From NCBI GenBank assembly GCA_032209605.1, contig JASFXZ010000001.1, forward strand, positions 31,562,619 through 31,626,618: a stretch of 64,000 nt of DNA, given 5' to 3'. A program made the translations under genes and the position numbers. Source of the stretch: Mactromeris polynyma. Lineage: Eukaryota > Mollusca > Bivalvia > Venerida > Mactridae. The notes beneath the pieces were generated by a model. It made no database searches, had not been told where the DNA came from, and worked only from the letters and a program-made list of their open reading frames with translations. Position 1 is the first letter of the stretch. Each line of letters starts with the position of its first letter. Positions 11,200 through 23,148 of the stretch are shown piece after piece.

Positions 11200-11356
11200 A
11201 AATTTTCATACACTCATCGACAGACACAAAACAATATTATAAATTAAAAAGCAACCATTAACTTTAATCCCTTGTGATACACGAGACCAAGGTTACGACT
11301 TACGGTCAGTTGTTAAAAGTACATTTTGTACACTAGCATATTGTCTTGTCCGATAA
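11200..11356. repeat. Right direct repeat flanking the U1 satellite
   Basis: Partner of 7085-7244, about 4.1 kb away in the same orientation and differing at a few positions. Confidence 0.75.
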
Positions 11357-11614
11357 TAATCTCACTGGTTTTATTTTGTAACAGCTGCCGAATTTTATTT
11401 CATTTCAAATTAATTATTCATTCAAAAGTAATATTTCTTCTTCAAGAAAGGCTTTCAATTAAGTTATAATATACGTACCTTAAAGACTTGTCAATTGTCT
11501 GGTAAATTGTGTTTCGCTATGTCTGTTTTACTTGCTCGGATAATAAGAACCTTCGCAGTAAACAGCAGCGCTTAGTATGACGTACGTTACATCCATGGAA
11601 ACGTAACGTTATTG

Positions 11615-11630
11615 TGACGTCACGACGTCA
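11615..11630. promoter_or_regulatory. Twin CRE site, U1 right
   Basis: Same 16-bp twin CRE, preceded by the inverted pair ACGTAACGTTA. The downstream context (TTATTATTCG) matches the left site, suggesting that the two CRE modules are old duplicates. Confidence 0.5.
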
Positions 11631-12897
11631 GAATTTATTATTCGTGTGTATCCGAATGAATATGTGTCATTCTCGGAGATGTTTGGCCAAAATAACACAT
11701 CTGGGGGAAATTGAGTTATTAACATATCTGAATGCAGGGATATTTGTAGGTCACTACAAAACAAAATTATTGCTAAACGACATTTTTTAGGGTATTAGAG
11801 AACTTTTAATGCGGTCATCAAGACAAGATTGACAAAAATTCCGAGTTTCACAAATTTAATACAACAAATATGTTTTCAGATACAATGATATTTTACAAAT
11901 AAATATATATTATTATTTTCCTTAAGAAAATGGACCGTATATGTGTACCGATAATTTTGTTGCTTCTGCTCGCCGCTAAATCATGAATCTTTTACTGCAC
12001 TGTTTCAACTAGCTGTTGCAATTAATGTGAAAACATGACAGTATAATGTGAAAACTTGACGTCATCATTATTGCGTTATTCTTAGAAAAAAATGTGCAAA
12101 TGAGGCAAAACTCAGACTGCCACAAATTAAGAATTCCAAACACGAAATGCTCACTATATATTGTATTTTTTTTAAGTTAGATTGTGGTTAGGTTCCTGAT
12201 TCTTGGTGTCTTGGTATAATACTGACAATCTATAAAAGCAAGGATAGTCCCGAAGACCCTGACAATTATAGATTATAAATACAAAATGTAGTCAATAATT
12301 CAATCATCAATCTGGAAACCAACATGATCAAAACATACTCGCCGTATAGACGTAGTAAGTGTAACCATACTATAAAATAATTTTGTGACCTTCGTTCTGT
12401 GTTGTTTATCTCGTGTTTACATGGATTCTTTCCAGTGTTTGTACATCTTCTATCAGAACAGTATCTGCACTCGTTATAAGTTTGAGCCAGTCTTACAGTA
12501 TTACTCTTGGGCGGAAAACCAATCTGTTTTTGATATGGTAACAAACCCCGGGAATCTCTACAGTTGCATGATTGTACAGTATCTGCAATCGTTATTAGTT
12601 TGAGTATCAAACCTGTCACACAGTATTAGTCTTGACGGAAATCAAGACATTCTTATATCTGTTTTTGATATGGTAATATACCTTTTGTGAAGAAAAATTC
12701 AGTTCATGATAGCAATAAAACAAACATGCGCAATACCTAGGAATCTCTATAGTTGTACGATTGGTATGTCTGCACGTACCACAATCATACATAAATTCAA
12801 GCATTGTATTCTACGGTTTTGTGAGGTGTACATACATACCAACATGTCACACATTCTATTTATTTTAGCTCGACTATTCCATGAAGAGATGTTATCT
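11631..12897. other. Intergenic, U1 distal part
   Basis: Holds a good TATA-like motif TATAAAAG at 12231-12238 (degraded in U3). Two similar ~120-bp stretches ending in GTATCAAACCTGTCACACAGTA-like sequence occur near 12450-12640. No coding gene is supported; open frames on both strands are short and not preserved between copies. Confidence 0.35.
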
Positions 12898-13250
12898 TAA
12901 CACACGTGTTGCGCTGTAGTCATGTGTCGTTCCATTTTCAGGTTTTCGAGTTCTTTGATGACGTTGTGATGTTTGGTTATCTTGTTCTTTGGTTCTCCTT
13001 AGTTGTCCTTTATGGTCGGACTGCCCATTCATTGCGCCCCTGTTCCTTTGTGTGTTTACCCTTGCGTCTCATCGGTGCCTGGTGTTTTCAGGACTGTTCT
13101 TTTTTTCCGTGGGTCTTTGTGGGGAGGCATTGTCTTGTGTCTGTGGCGTTCCATATAGCAACTTTTTTGCTCTCTTATCATTTCGGTTATGTTTTGTCCC
13201 CTCCTTATGCTTGTCTCCTCCTTCTTCCTAGTTCTGACTAGCAACGTCGT
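12898..13250 (+). repeat. Dispersed ~350-bp GC-richer repeat, U1
   Basis: A segment richer in G+C than its surroundings, with pyrimidine-rich runs (TCTTTTTTTCCGTGGG) and the tag GTGGGGAGGCATTGTCTTGTG. Near-identical copies sit at 20256-20590, 33003-33345 and 46364-46700, each about 1.1 kb before the next C1qDC gene. It resembles transposon-derived sequence common in mollusc genomes, a similarity recalled from memory. Frames across it are not conserved. Confidence 0.5.
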
Positions 13251-14289
13251 GATTTGTCAATCCATCTGGCTCTACCTGCTCCAATTTTGTTTCTTCGCAA
13301 CTATATATGTACTTTAAGTTCACTTTTAATAGCGTTATTATAAGCTTTTCGAGCCAAGAATAGTTCCATTGTGTGCCGCGAATCGATTTCATTCGAAAGT
13401 ATGTCCTGGTTTCATGAACAACCATTTTAAAACACTAACTGTACATATTACCCGAACATAAAGAAGTGTGTGTTAGTGTATCAGTGAGTACACATAGAAC
13501 TTTATCCACGGATAGGGTTCTTATTTCACTTCATATTTAACTGCTGACCTACAATTTCGGTTCAATTATTCTTTTACTCAGTTTACGTGACTACATTTTC
13601 GATATATGGTCCAAAATGTGACGTCCAGGAATTTTGGTTACATCTTGAAAACCTTGGTGACCAAGTGTTTAAGTTCCTCAAATGCCACCGTACTACATTG
13701 GTAGTTACATATGATCATAAAATGTATTTATTTCATAGAAGGGAAGTTGAAAAAATACCAAAAATAACCTGATCTGGAATGGAAAAAGCGTTTAAAAATG
13801 AAGATGTAACAAGGACACAGAAGGTTAACTTGTAAGTTTTCAATTACAAACCTTTCTATTGATAGAAGAAAACAGTTTGTTTCAGTTTTAAAGAGAAATG
13901 TCATGCTAAAACCATTTTAGGTATTTGAATGAATAACATATCACCCCCTGGCACCAGAATATTGCACTACAAGTAAAGGGAAAGTGTTTCGTAAGATGTA
14001 ACACATATTCTTGGACAGCATATTTTGGATCATATATTGATAAAAATGATGATTTTACTCAGTGATACAAAGCTGATGGAATACATTATGGAAGTGACTT
14101 TCCATGTTCCAAAATGTTTTAATCATATCCTACACATTTATAACAACACCAGCGATAACCCCGATACGAAATAACACGTACGTGAAGCTACAACAGGACA
14201 ATAACTCAATTCATTTCGTGGCGTTGAAAAGTAAAGGTCTTTAAGCGGATATTCGAGCGGTTTGTGAAAGTAGCGCTCTTGTGTTCCTG
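13251..14289 (+). promoter_or_regulatory. 5' flank of C1qDC gene 2; U1/U2 junction at 13554/13555
   Basis: Spans the unit boundary and the conserved upstream region of gene 2. A 61-codon frame at 13587-13772 is open here and in U4 only. No gene is supported. Confidence 0.4.
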
Positions 14290-14297
14290 TATAAATA
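14290..14297 (+). promoter_or_regulatory. TATA box of C1qDC gene 2
   Basis: TATAAATA, 61 bp before ATG 14351, identical in context to the other copies. Confidence 0.55.
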
Positions 14298-14350
14298 ACC
14301 GTAGCAATCCAGACTTGTTTAGTTACTTACTCAGTGTTATAAGTTATAAG

Positions 14351-14714
14351 ATGTTTCACAGCAAAATGTCGACTTTCGCATATGTCGTCTGCTTTCTGTT
14401 TTGTTCATGTTCGGGATTTAAACTTGAACAATCTTGTTCAAAATTTCATTATGAAGAACAAACACTCGAGAAATTAATTCGATTGCAACTGTTTGTTGAA
14501 AGAACCAAGGAGGAAATGGACGTAACGCAGAACAAAGTGATGGATACGCTTTCCGAATTATCCAAGGAACGCGAAGGGATTAAGGCAGACGTGCAAGCCG
14601 CGATTGGTGAAATCAATCAAGTGAAGAGTAACGTTGAAAAGGAGATGGCAACCTTAAAGAAGCATTTTTCTGATACCATCGACAGTTATGCTAAAGAAAC
14701 AACAGAAACAAAGG
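14351..14714 (+). pseudogene. C1qDC gene 2, exon 1 (gene interrupted in exon 2)
   Basis: Signal peptide and coiled-coil exon, 364 bp, open and closely similar to those of genes 3 and 5. The donor G|GTACGC is intact. It differs from gene 1 by conservative changes in the coil (for example Ala to Val after MD, and Glu to Ala at KADVQ). It is called a pseudogene only because exon 2 carries an early stop. A truncated secreted coiled-coil protein of 138 residues could still be made. Confidence 0.65.
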
Positions 14715-15408
14715 GTACGCAGAAACCATTGTAAAGGCGTTAACCTTATATATTTATAAATGACCTTATCTTTATTTTCATCTTGATCAATGACTTATTT
14801 AACCTATTATATACCCATAATGCATACTTGTGTGTATAGAAATGTGTATAGAAATGTGTTCACGGGACATAGGTGCCCCCCACTTTTATGATGTTGTTGT
14901 TTTTTCTGACAAGCAGTTTGTTTGGTACTGTTAAAAGTGACTGATGTACAATGGATGTAAAAAATCATTGCTGAAGAATATTACTATATACAACCGCTTT
15001 AATATTCAATATACATGTATCTCATATATTTGATGAAAGTCAGTGTATTTAATTTGTTGATAATTTCGACTTAATCAATGGCCATATTAATGATGTCAAC
15101 CCCCCCCCCCCCTCCCCGAATGCAAAAGTGTATATGCTATTGGCCCTATATTTCTTCATTTGTAATGCTTGCGACACAAATTCACAGTGTTCAGGACATC
15201 AGGCTATTTTTCGATGTCAGGGTCATAACTCTGCTTTCATTGATTTAATCCTAGATGTACAACTTCTTATACATGTATTATACTACATAATGTTCAAATG
15301 AAGTCAAGAAATCTACTGAAAGAATGATAAATAATAATATTATGCACTAATTTTTCTAAGTTGAATAGTTACGTGTACATTAATCCACATTCGTTCTTAT
15401 CTTCACAG
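14715..15408 (+). other. Intron of C1qDC gene 2 (short form)
   Basis: 694 bp, phase 1, with a C13 tract at 15100-15112 followed by CTCCCC. The 1.35-kb block of the long introns is absent. Acceptor TCTTCACAG. Confidence 0.7.
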
Positions 15409-15824
15409 AAACGTTAGTGACTCCAGTTGTAGCCTTCAAGAGCCATATAGTGACGGATTAAGCCATGACTGATAACAAAATAGTTGTGTTTAGTACAAAC
15501 CTACTAAATACTGATGGTTCCTACTACAACAAGACCGGTATATTCACTGCTCCGCTAGGTGGCGTGTACATCTTCACAGCTCAAATCTGTCTAGCCATAA
15601 AAGTGCGTTCTTACTATACAATTAACGTTGGAGGAACAGACATGAGTTCCGCTCTTCTAGGCGATGAAAACTATGAAACGTGTTACACTATTGACACCAT
15701 CGTAAAAGTGGCGAAAGGAACTGAGATAACTGTGCGCTGCAAGGCTTCTTGTGGCAGTGACACCGTCTGGGAAAATGTTTACTCCAAAAATAGTTTTTCT
15801 GGAGTTCTAATACAAGGAATTTAA
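15409..15824 (+). pseudogene. C1qDC gene 2, exon 2 with premature stop
   Basis: The exon is full length, but codon GAT is followed by TAA at 15459-15461 where genes 3 and 5 read AAA, a single A-to-T change. Translation would end after 138 residues, before the C1q fold. The rest of the domain is open to its normal stop and keeps the signature residues, so the lesion looks recent. An internal ATG at 15465 could begin a 119-residue product without a signal peptide. A base-call error would restore a normal 259-residue gene. Confidence 0.8.
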
Positions 15825-16499
15825 TAACATATCAACTGTTACTGTTTACTATTGCTTTTGATACTTAATTGTAGTAGTTTTACATAGTGTGACAGAGGTA
15901 TTTCTAGAATTGTGCCAGTTTTATTGTGTAATATCGGAATGTTAAATAGCTTTTTATTTTACGTTTGCTCATTGAACAACGGTTTTTAACTACGTAGAAG
16001 GTTTCCCCCTAGCGATTTCTAGTGATTTCACTTTTCTTACTTTATCGATACCAACTGGGACAAATATATTGGTTCCAGACAATCCTAGATAAATTCCATT
16101 GCTTATCGATAGCGATAAACGGTATCATGGGGCAATATCTTCGATACGTAGCTTCGAGTGTTTTGGAAGCGTTAAATATTTTTCAGTATCAGTTTCTTCA
16201 TAATAATAAATGAACATACGGTCATGAAATTTATGAATATAGAATTCTAGATTTTTTATTCACAATCCTACTTTATACGTTGATAGCTCTGAATGACAGA
16301 GTCACTCCATGACTAACATAGATTGTGTAGAATCAAAGTAAAAGGACCACCATCAGGATGAATGGTTTCATATTCGAATTGATCTTGCGATGAAGAGTAA
16401 TTTTAACTTATTTGTAAGGAAGGTTGGCGACTTGTATTCATATTTAATTGCAATATCCTAAATATGTCATCGGAGTACTTATAACATTTGTTAAATATA
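15825..16499 (+). other. 3' flank of C1qDC gene 2
   Basis: Candidate AATAAA at 16205-16210. The SINE region of U1 is deleted: sequence matching about 4270 runs straight into sequence matching about 5005, near 16437. Confidence 0.5.
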
Positions 16500-16735
16500 T
16501 ATTGTGTTACATTTGTTATTCCTTGTATGCACTCCACTGGATTGCATTTGTCATTCTGTATATGTTCTCCACATGATTGCAATTGCCATTTTATAGTTGT
16601 ACTCAACAGGATTACATTTGTCAATATGCATGTATTCTACAGGATTGCATTTGTATACCTGTACATTGTATATGTATGATACTTGATTGCATTTGTCATT
16701 TTATATACGCACTCTACAGGATTTCATATGTTTTA
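16500..16735 (+). repeat. ~35-bp degenerate minisatellite, U2
   Basis: Same repeat and position as in U1. Confidence 0.7.
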
Positions 16736-17285
16736 GTGTCTTGGGGTTGAGTCCCTGTACCGAACTGTCTCTTTAAGTGAGACAGTTGACATTTTCTTTC
16801 GGAGGATCAAAGCCTTATACTGGTCATTCCAAGGATCGATGGTAATGTAAATTGTCTGAACTGAACAGCAATATTGATTAAAACATTGTCGGAGTCAATT
16901 TTCAACGTTTAATGTTACAACGGCATGCATACATTTTCAATCACGCAAACTCCTAGCAACAGTTACTAGAGGCAACTCTGATTTGAGCTCGGAACACCTC
17001 GGCGATTATTAGTATAATAGATTTGCATGTACTACGAGCTCTGCCGGATACCGTCGAGTAAGTACGATTGTTTTCTGTGCGAGTATATTGTAGTTTAGTA
17101 GAGAAAAAATTAAGCGGCGCTCAACACATCCATCTATTTATGTTACATTGTTTATTTACGAGTTTAAACCCATGCTTTTGTTTTTTTGCTATGAATGCCC
17201 GAGGTATTATATCTCTGCATGAAAACAGAAGGCATGAGAAAGCTGCATTCTTGCAAAATCGAGTTATAACAATACAATACGCTTA
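16736..17285. other. Intergenic, U2
   Basis: Conserved with U1; no gene seen. Confidence 0.35.
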
Positions 17286-17399
17286 TAGTAAAACCTCAAT
17301 AATAAGACCACCCTTGGGACACTTGAAAACTGGAAAAAATGTCTTCTTAATTTTGAGATGTTCTTATCATTGAGGTGGTCTTTAATTGAGGTTTTACTG
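17286..17399. mobile_element. pogo/Tigger-like MITE, U2 copy (internally deleted)
   Basis: Both TIRs are present, but about 60 bp of the centre is missing relative to U1. Confidence 0.65.
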
Positions 17400-18250
17400 T
17401 ATTTCGACATTTAAAAACGTTCATACAAAGTGTATAGTCACATACGTTATACATGTATGTGCGAGAAAGAAAATTACAACACTTAAAATAAACCAGTACA
17501 GTAGTATCAGTAATGGTACAATTTCAAAATGTAACTTTTAAACAAAGATAGATACAGGTCCATCCCTAAAAGATGTTTGTTTGGTATAACTCTACCTAGC
17601 AAAACATACATGTAGGTGGGTAGGTAGTTATTTTTATAACTACATGTTTTAGTATTTATGGTCATATTAATAGTGTTAACTATTATTATGCTGCTAAGAT
17701 TAATTTCCCAATGACACGTCAAAAACGTTTTTAGAAGGGGCCATTTTTATTGGTGGGCAAGGTTTTGCAAACAAACAATCTTTTTAAGTATGGCCTAGTA
17801 ATAGTTTTCACAGACTGACGTGCTTACCTTGAAATCAACATTACGAAATATGTGTATTTGGCCAATTAAGGTAAATTTGCAGACGTTGTTATCTTGAAAA
17901 CGTGATAAAATAGAATTTATCAAGTTTAGGCCAATGACAATACTATTGACCAATGTAGTTTTGATTTTCGTTCCTAATACACAAACAAACAGACATAACG
18001 TAGCTCTGTATTACACTTTAACGACCAGGCATTGAGATATCTACCCGAGGCTTCAATTAAGTGAGTTATGCAGATCGTGGTTTCACCAGTGTATTAACGG
18101 GAGAGTATTCGTTTTTACCCATCTGAGAGCTCGTCAGTGGACCAATTCTTGTTTATGTATGTTTACCTGTGTACATTGTGACAGCGCAGTAGGTAAACAC
18201 ACTTACAGATCTTATTCATACGTTACGTCCATGGAAACGTAACTCTACTG
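17400..18250. other. Intergenic, U2, with satellite-block deletion junction
   Basis: Follows U1 from 6088 to about 6885, then jumps near 18213 to sequence matching about 11580 of U1. The left direct repeat, the satellite and the right direct repeat are therefore all missing. U5 has the same junction. Confidence 0.6.
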
Positions 18251-18266
18251 TGACGTCACGACGTCA
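18251..18266. promoter_or_regulatory. Twin CRE site, U2
   Basis: Single remaining twin CRE in this unit; context matches the right-hand CRE of U1. Confidence 0.45.
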
Positions 18267-18384
18267 GAATTTATGATTCGTGTGGATCCGAACGATTATA
18301 TTAAGAATTCCAAACATGAAATGCTCACTATATATTGTAAAGGTTCATGATTCTTGGTGTGTTGGTATAATACTCTATAAAACT

Positions 18385-19625
18385 ATGTTGTTGGGGGGAA
18401 CTATTTACGGCCGTTCTTATTGATAGAATAAATTCATTTTAGAGTACTCAAAACATACTTAATGAAGAGCAGGCGGGGTTTCGTGCTAAGTATGGCACTC
18501 TTTTTCGCTTACAATGTACTAATTATAGATTATTCAAAACTGAATTTAAGTTGGCATACCACCTAACAAATGTATCATGGAGCCCTGCTCATCAGATAAG
18601 TAGATTTAGATGTCTAGACAATTTTATTCCTGTTGTAAGTGGTCGTTTTGGAAATATTGATAGGAATCTCATGATGTGTACGTTATGCAACTCTAATGAT
18701 GTTGGTGATGAGTTTCATGATATCTTGAGATGTTCTTTCTTTAATGATAATAGGAAAAGGTTTTTGGACAGATTTTATTATCAATTTCCAAATACTTTAA
18801 AACTTCAGAAACTTTTAGTAGCACAGACACACCAACTGTTATTAAATTCAGGAGATAACTTATTTTTGTTTCTCAACTTCATCTTCCTTTAAACTATTAT
18901 CTCATTGTGAATTACCTATATATGTTACAAATGGATAATTAAAAAAGCTAATTGGATAGATATTAGAAAAACTAGCATTGTGACAGTATATATACTCCAT
19001 TTACTTGTGTATTACTCTTATATTTGTTATGCTGTTCTTGTTATGACATGTATCATGTGTATACATTTCATTGTTGTTCGCCATTATGTTTTATTATTCC
19101 AACCTGGATGATTGTTAACTCTGTATGCCCGTAATGGGCCATGAGTATTACCTTCGAAGCATAAAGAAACACAACCAACTCTACCAATTTCAGAGAGTTA
19201 CTTGATGTCCGATCGGGGGGGGGGGGGGGGGTTATAAATGAGATCTTCCACATAACTGAAATGGAGACTTATTAAAATGCTGCATATCAATTGAAGCGAG
19301 CGATTAGCTATCTACAGAAAAAAATAATATATAGCGCACGTCAATCTTTGATATGGTAGTCAACAACACACATGGCAAGTCCAGGATGAAATGTACGTAA
19401 GAGATATACGCTGTTTCTCATTTATAAGGACCAATTTAAATAAGGGAGAAAATACCGACATTTTAAAAATAATCTTAAAACATGATTTTTTGATACCTTA
19501 AACACCAAGTAACTTCTTCGCGAGATATCCTTTACAAATATGAATATACATTTAAATTACCAGCTTGAACGTACAGTGAGCAAGAGCCAAATTCATGTGT
19601 ATGGATACCTCCGTTACTTGCAACA
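18385..19625 (+). mobile_element. Insertion containing a degraded non-LTR retrotransposon, U2
   Basis: About 1.2 kb without a counterpart in U1, U3 or U4, starting near TTGTTGGGGGGAAC. It carries reverse-transcriptase remnants (next entry) and a G17 run at 19215-19231. The last few hundred bases before 19625 were not recognised. The first ~175 bp are shared with U5. Confidence 0.65.
18443..18892 (+). pseudogene. LINE reverse-transcriptase fragment with internal deletion
   Basis: A 149-codon open stretch without a proper start. It begins with a piece of the RT fingers region, QNILNEEQAGFRAKYGT, which is characteristic of non-LTR reverse transcriptases. It then passes in frame into the C-terminal part, where CTLCNSNDVGDEFHDILRC forms the usual C-x2-C...H...C knuckle. 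The catalytic palm (the YADD-type motif) is missing, so the element is dead. A stop precedes the frame at 18440. The resemblance to mollusc LINE C termini is from knowledge of the family; the exact clade is not assigned. Confidence 0.75.
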
Positions 19626-20255
19626 AATACAAAATGTAGTCGATAATTCAATCATCAATCTGGAAATCAACATGATCAAAACATACTCGCCGTATAGACG
19701 TAGTAAGTGTAATGAAATAATACTATGAAATAATGGTGTGACCTTCGTTCTGTGTTGTTTATCTCGTGTTTACATGTACTCTTTCCAGTGTTTGTACATC
19801 TTGTATCAGAACAGTATCAGCAATCGTTATTAGTTTGAGCCAGTCTTACAGTATTACTCTTGGGCGAAAACCCAATCTGTTTTTGATATGGCAACAAACC
19901 TCAGGAATCTCTACAGTTGTATGATTGTACAGTATCTGCAATCGTTATTAGTTTGAGTATCAAACCTGTCACACAGTATTAGTCTTGGACGGAAAACAAG
20001 ACATTCTTATATCTGTTTCTGATATGGTAATATACCTTTTGCCAAGAAAAATTCAGTTCATGATAGTAATAAAACAAACATGCGCAATACCTAGGAATCT
20101 CTATAGTTGTACGATTGGTATGTCTGCACGTACCACAATCATACATAAATTCAAGCATTGTATTCTACGGTTTTGTGAGGTGTATACACACATACCAACA
20201 TGTAACACATTCTATATGTTTTAGCTCGACTATTCCATGAAGAGATGTTATCTTA
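19626..20255. other. Intergenic, U2 distal part
   Basis: Rejoins U1 at about 12285 and follows it. No gene seen. Confidence 0.35.
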
Positions 20256-20590
20256 ACACACGTGTTGCGCTGTAGTCATGTGTCGTTCCATTTTCAGGTT
20301 TTCGAGTTCTTTGATGACGTTGTGATGTTTGGTTATCTTGTTCTTTGGTTCTCCTTAGTTGTCCTTTATGGTCGGGCTGCCCATTCCTGGCGCCCCTGTT
20401 CCTTTGTGTGTTTACCCTTGCGTCTCATCGGTGCCTGGTGTTTTCAGGACTGTTCTTTTTTTCCGTGGGTCTTTGTGGGGAGGCATTGTCTTGTGTCTGT
20501 GACGTTCCCTGTAGCAACTTATTCTCTCTCTTATCATTTCGGTTATGTTTTGTCCCCTCCTTATGCTTGTCTCCTCCTTCCTAGTTCTGA
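20256..20590 (+). repeat. Dispersed ~350-bp repeat, U2
   Basis: Near-identical to 12898-13250. Confidence 0.5.
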
Positions 20591-21642
20591 CTAGCAACGT
20601 CGTGATTTGTCCATCCATCTGGCTCTCTCTGCTCCAATTTTGTTTCTTCGCAACTATATATTTACTTTAGGTTCACTTTCAATAGCGTTCTTATAAGCTT
20701 TTCGAGCCAAGAATAGTTCCATTGTGTGCCGCGAATCGATTTCATTCGAAAGTATGTCCTGGTTTCATGAACAACCATTTAAAAACACTAACTGTACATA
20801 TTACCCGAACATAAAGAAGTGTGTGTTAGTGTATCAGTGAGTACACATAGAACTTTATCCACGGATAGGGTTCTTATTTCACTTCATATTTAACTACTGG
20901 CCTACAATTTCGGTTCAATTATTCTTTTACTCAGTTTACGTGACTACATTTTCTATATATGGTCCAAAATGTGACGTCCGGGAATTTTGGTTACATCTTT
21001 AAAACCTTGGTGACCAAGTTTTTAAGTTCCTTAAATGCCACCGTACAACATTGGTAGTTACATATGATCATAAAATGTATTTGTTTCATAGAAGGGAAGT
21101 TGAAAATTTACCAAAAATAACCTGATCTGGAATGGAAAAAGCGTTTAAAAATGAAGATGTAACAAGGACACAGAAGGTTAACTTGTAAGTTTTCAATTAC
21201 AAACCTTTCTATTGTTAGAAGAAAACAGTTTGTTTCAGTTTTAAAGAGAAATTTCATGCTAAAACCATTTTAGGTATTTGAATGAATAGCATATCATCCC
21301 CTGGCACCAGAATATTGCACTACAAGTAAAGGGAAAGTGTTTGGTAAGATGTAACACATATTCTTGGACAGCATAGTTTGGATCATATATTGATAAAAAT
21401 GATGATTTTACTCAGTGATACAAAGCTGATGGAATACATTATGGAAGTGACTTTCCATGTTCCAAAATGTTTTAATCATATCCTACAAATTTATAACAAC
21501 ACCAGCGATAACCCCGATACGAAATAACACGTACGTGAAGCTACAACAGGACAATAACTCAATTCATTTCGTGGCGTTGAAAAGTAAAGGTCTTTAAGCG
21601 GATATTCGAGCGGTTTGTGAAAGTAGCGCTCTTGTGTTCCTG
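20591..21642 (+). promoter_or_regulatory. 5' flank of C1qDC gene 3; U2/U3 junction at 20907/20908
   Basis: Conserved upstream region with the kB-like GTGACTTTCC about 190 bp before the TATA box. No gene seen. Confidence 0.4.
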
Positions 21643-21650
21643 TATAAATA
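21643..21650 (+). promoter_or_regulatory. TATA box of C1qDC gene 3
   Basis: TATAAATA, 61 bp before ATG 21704. Confidence 0.55.
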
Positions 21651-21703
21651 ACCGTAGCAATCCAGACTTGTTTAGTTACTTACTCAGTGTTATAAGTTAT
21701 AAG

Positions 21704-22067
21704 ATGTTTCACAACAAAATGTCGACTTTCGCATATGTCGTCTGCTTTCTGTTTTGTTCATGTTCGGGATTTAAACTTGAACAATCTTGTTCAAAATTTC
21801 ATTATGAAGAACAAACACTCGAGAAATTAATTCGATTGCAACTGTTTGTTGAAAGAACCAAGGAGGAAATGGACGCAACACAGAACAAAGTGATGGATAC
21901 GCTTTCCGAATTATCCAAGGAACGCGAAGGGATTAAGGCAGACGTGCAAGCCGCGATTAGTGAAATCAATCAAGTGAAGAGTAACGCTGAAAATGAGATG
22001 GCAACCATAAAGAAGCATTATTCTGATGCCATCGACAGTTATGCTAAAGAAACAGCAGAAATAAAGG
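21704..22067 (+). CDS. C1qDC gene 3, exon 1: signal peptide and coiled coil
   Basis: Same architecture as gene 1. The signal peptide ends CSCSG, Cys29 is kept, and the coil runs to about residue 118. The donor here reads G|GTACGTAG, which pairs better with U1 snRNA than the GTACGC of the other genes. It places a TAG two codons into the intron, so the unspliced frame is shorter than in the other copies. This difference supports the splice site chosen for the whole family. The gene belongs to the short-intron subfamily with genes 2 and 5. Confidence 0.85.
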
Positions 22068-22732
22068 GTACGTAGAAACCATTGTAAAGGCGTTAGAATT
22101 TTATATTTATAAATGACCTTATCTATATTTTCATCTTTATCAATGACTTAGTTAACCTATTATATACACATAATGCATTAGTGTGTGTATATAAATGTGT
22201 TCATCGGACATAGGTGCCCCCCCCACTTTTATGATGTTGTTGTTGTTGTTGTTTCTGACAAGCAGTGTGGGTACTGTAAAAAGTGACTAATGTACAATGG
22301 ATGTAAAATCATTGCTGAAGAATATTACTATCTACAACCGCGTTAATATTCAATATACATGTATCTCTTATATTTGATGAAAGTCAGTGTATTTCGACTA
22401 AATCAATGGCCATTTTAATGATGTCACCCCCCCCCCCCCCCGAATGCAAAAGTGTATATGCTATTGGCCCTATATTTCTTCATTTGTAATGCTTGCGGCA
22501 CAAATTCACAGTGTTCATGACATCTGGCTATTTTTCGATGTCAGTGTCATAACTCTGCTTTCATTGATTTAATCCTAGATGTCCGACTTCGTATACATGT
22601 ATTATACTACATAATGTTCAAATGAAGTCAAGAAATCTACTGAAAGAATGATAACTATTAATATTATGCACCAACTCTTCCAAGTTGAATAGTTACGTGT
22701 TCTTTAATGCCCATTCATTCTTATCTTCACAG
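22068..22732 (+). other. Intron of C1qDC gene 3 (short form)
   Basis: 665 bp, phase 1, with a C15 tract at 22427-22441 and a TTG microsatellite near 22237. Acceptor TCTTCACAG. Confidence 0.7.
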
Positions 22733-23148
22733 AAACGTTAGTGACGCCAGTTGTAGCCTTCAAGAGCCATATAGTGACGGATAAAGCCATGATTGATAAC
22801 AAAATAGTTGTGTTTAGTACAAACCTACTAAATACTGATGGTTCCTACGACAACAAGACCGGTATATTCACAGCTCCGCTAGGTGGCGTGTACATCTTCA
22901 CAGCTCAAATCTGTCTTGCCATAAAAGTGCGTTCTTACTATATAATTAACGTTGGAGGAACAGACATGAGTTCTGCTCTTCTAGGCGATGAAAACTATGA
23001 AACGTGTTACACTATCGACACCATCGTGAAAGTGGCAAAAGGAACTGAGATAACTGTGCGCTGCAAGGCTTCTTGTGCCAGTGACAGCGTCTGGGAAAAT
23101 GCTTCCTCCAAAAACAGTTTTTCTGGAGTTCTAATACAAGGAATTTAA
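22733..23148 (+). CDS. C1qDC gene 3, exon 2: C1q globular domain
   Basis: Completes a 259-residue secreted C1q protein. The signature residues from F149 to F177 are conserved. The variable stretch at residues 233-248 (23065-23112) reads as the ASCASDSV type, adding a fourth exon-2 cysteine that genes 1 and 4 lack. It ends NSFSGVLIQGI. A Lys codon stands where gene 2 has its stop. Presumed role: secreted recognition protein of innate immunity, inferred from family membership only. Confidence 0.9.

Noticed and set aside
12906..13241. Frame in the dispersed 350-bp repeat
   Set aside because: Two overlapping frames are open equally well, and small indels in U3 and U4 shift them. More likely transposon debris.
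13587..13772. 61-codon frame at the start of the unit
   Set aside because: Open in U2 and U4 but interrupted in U1, U3 and U5, so not under coding constraint.
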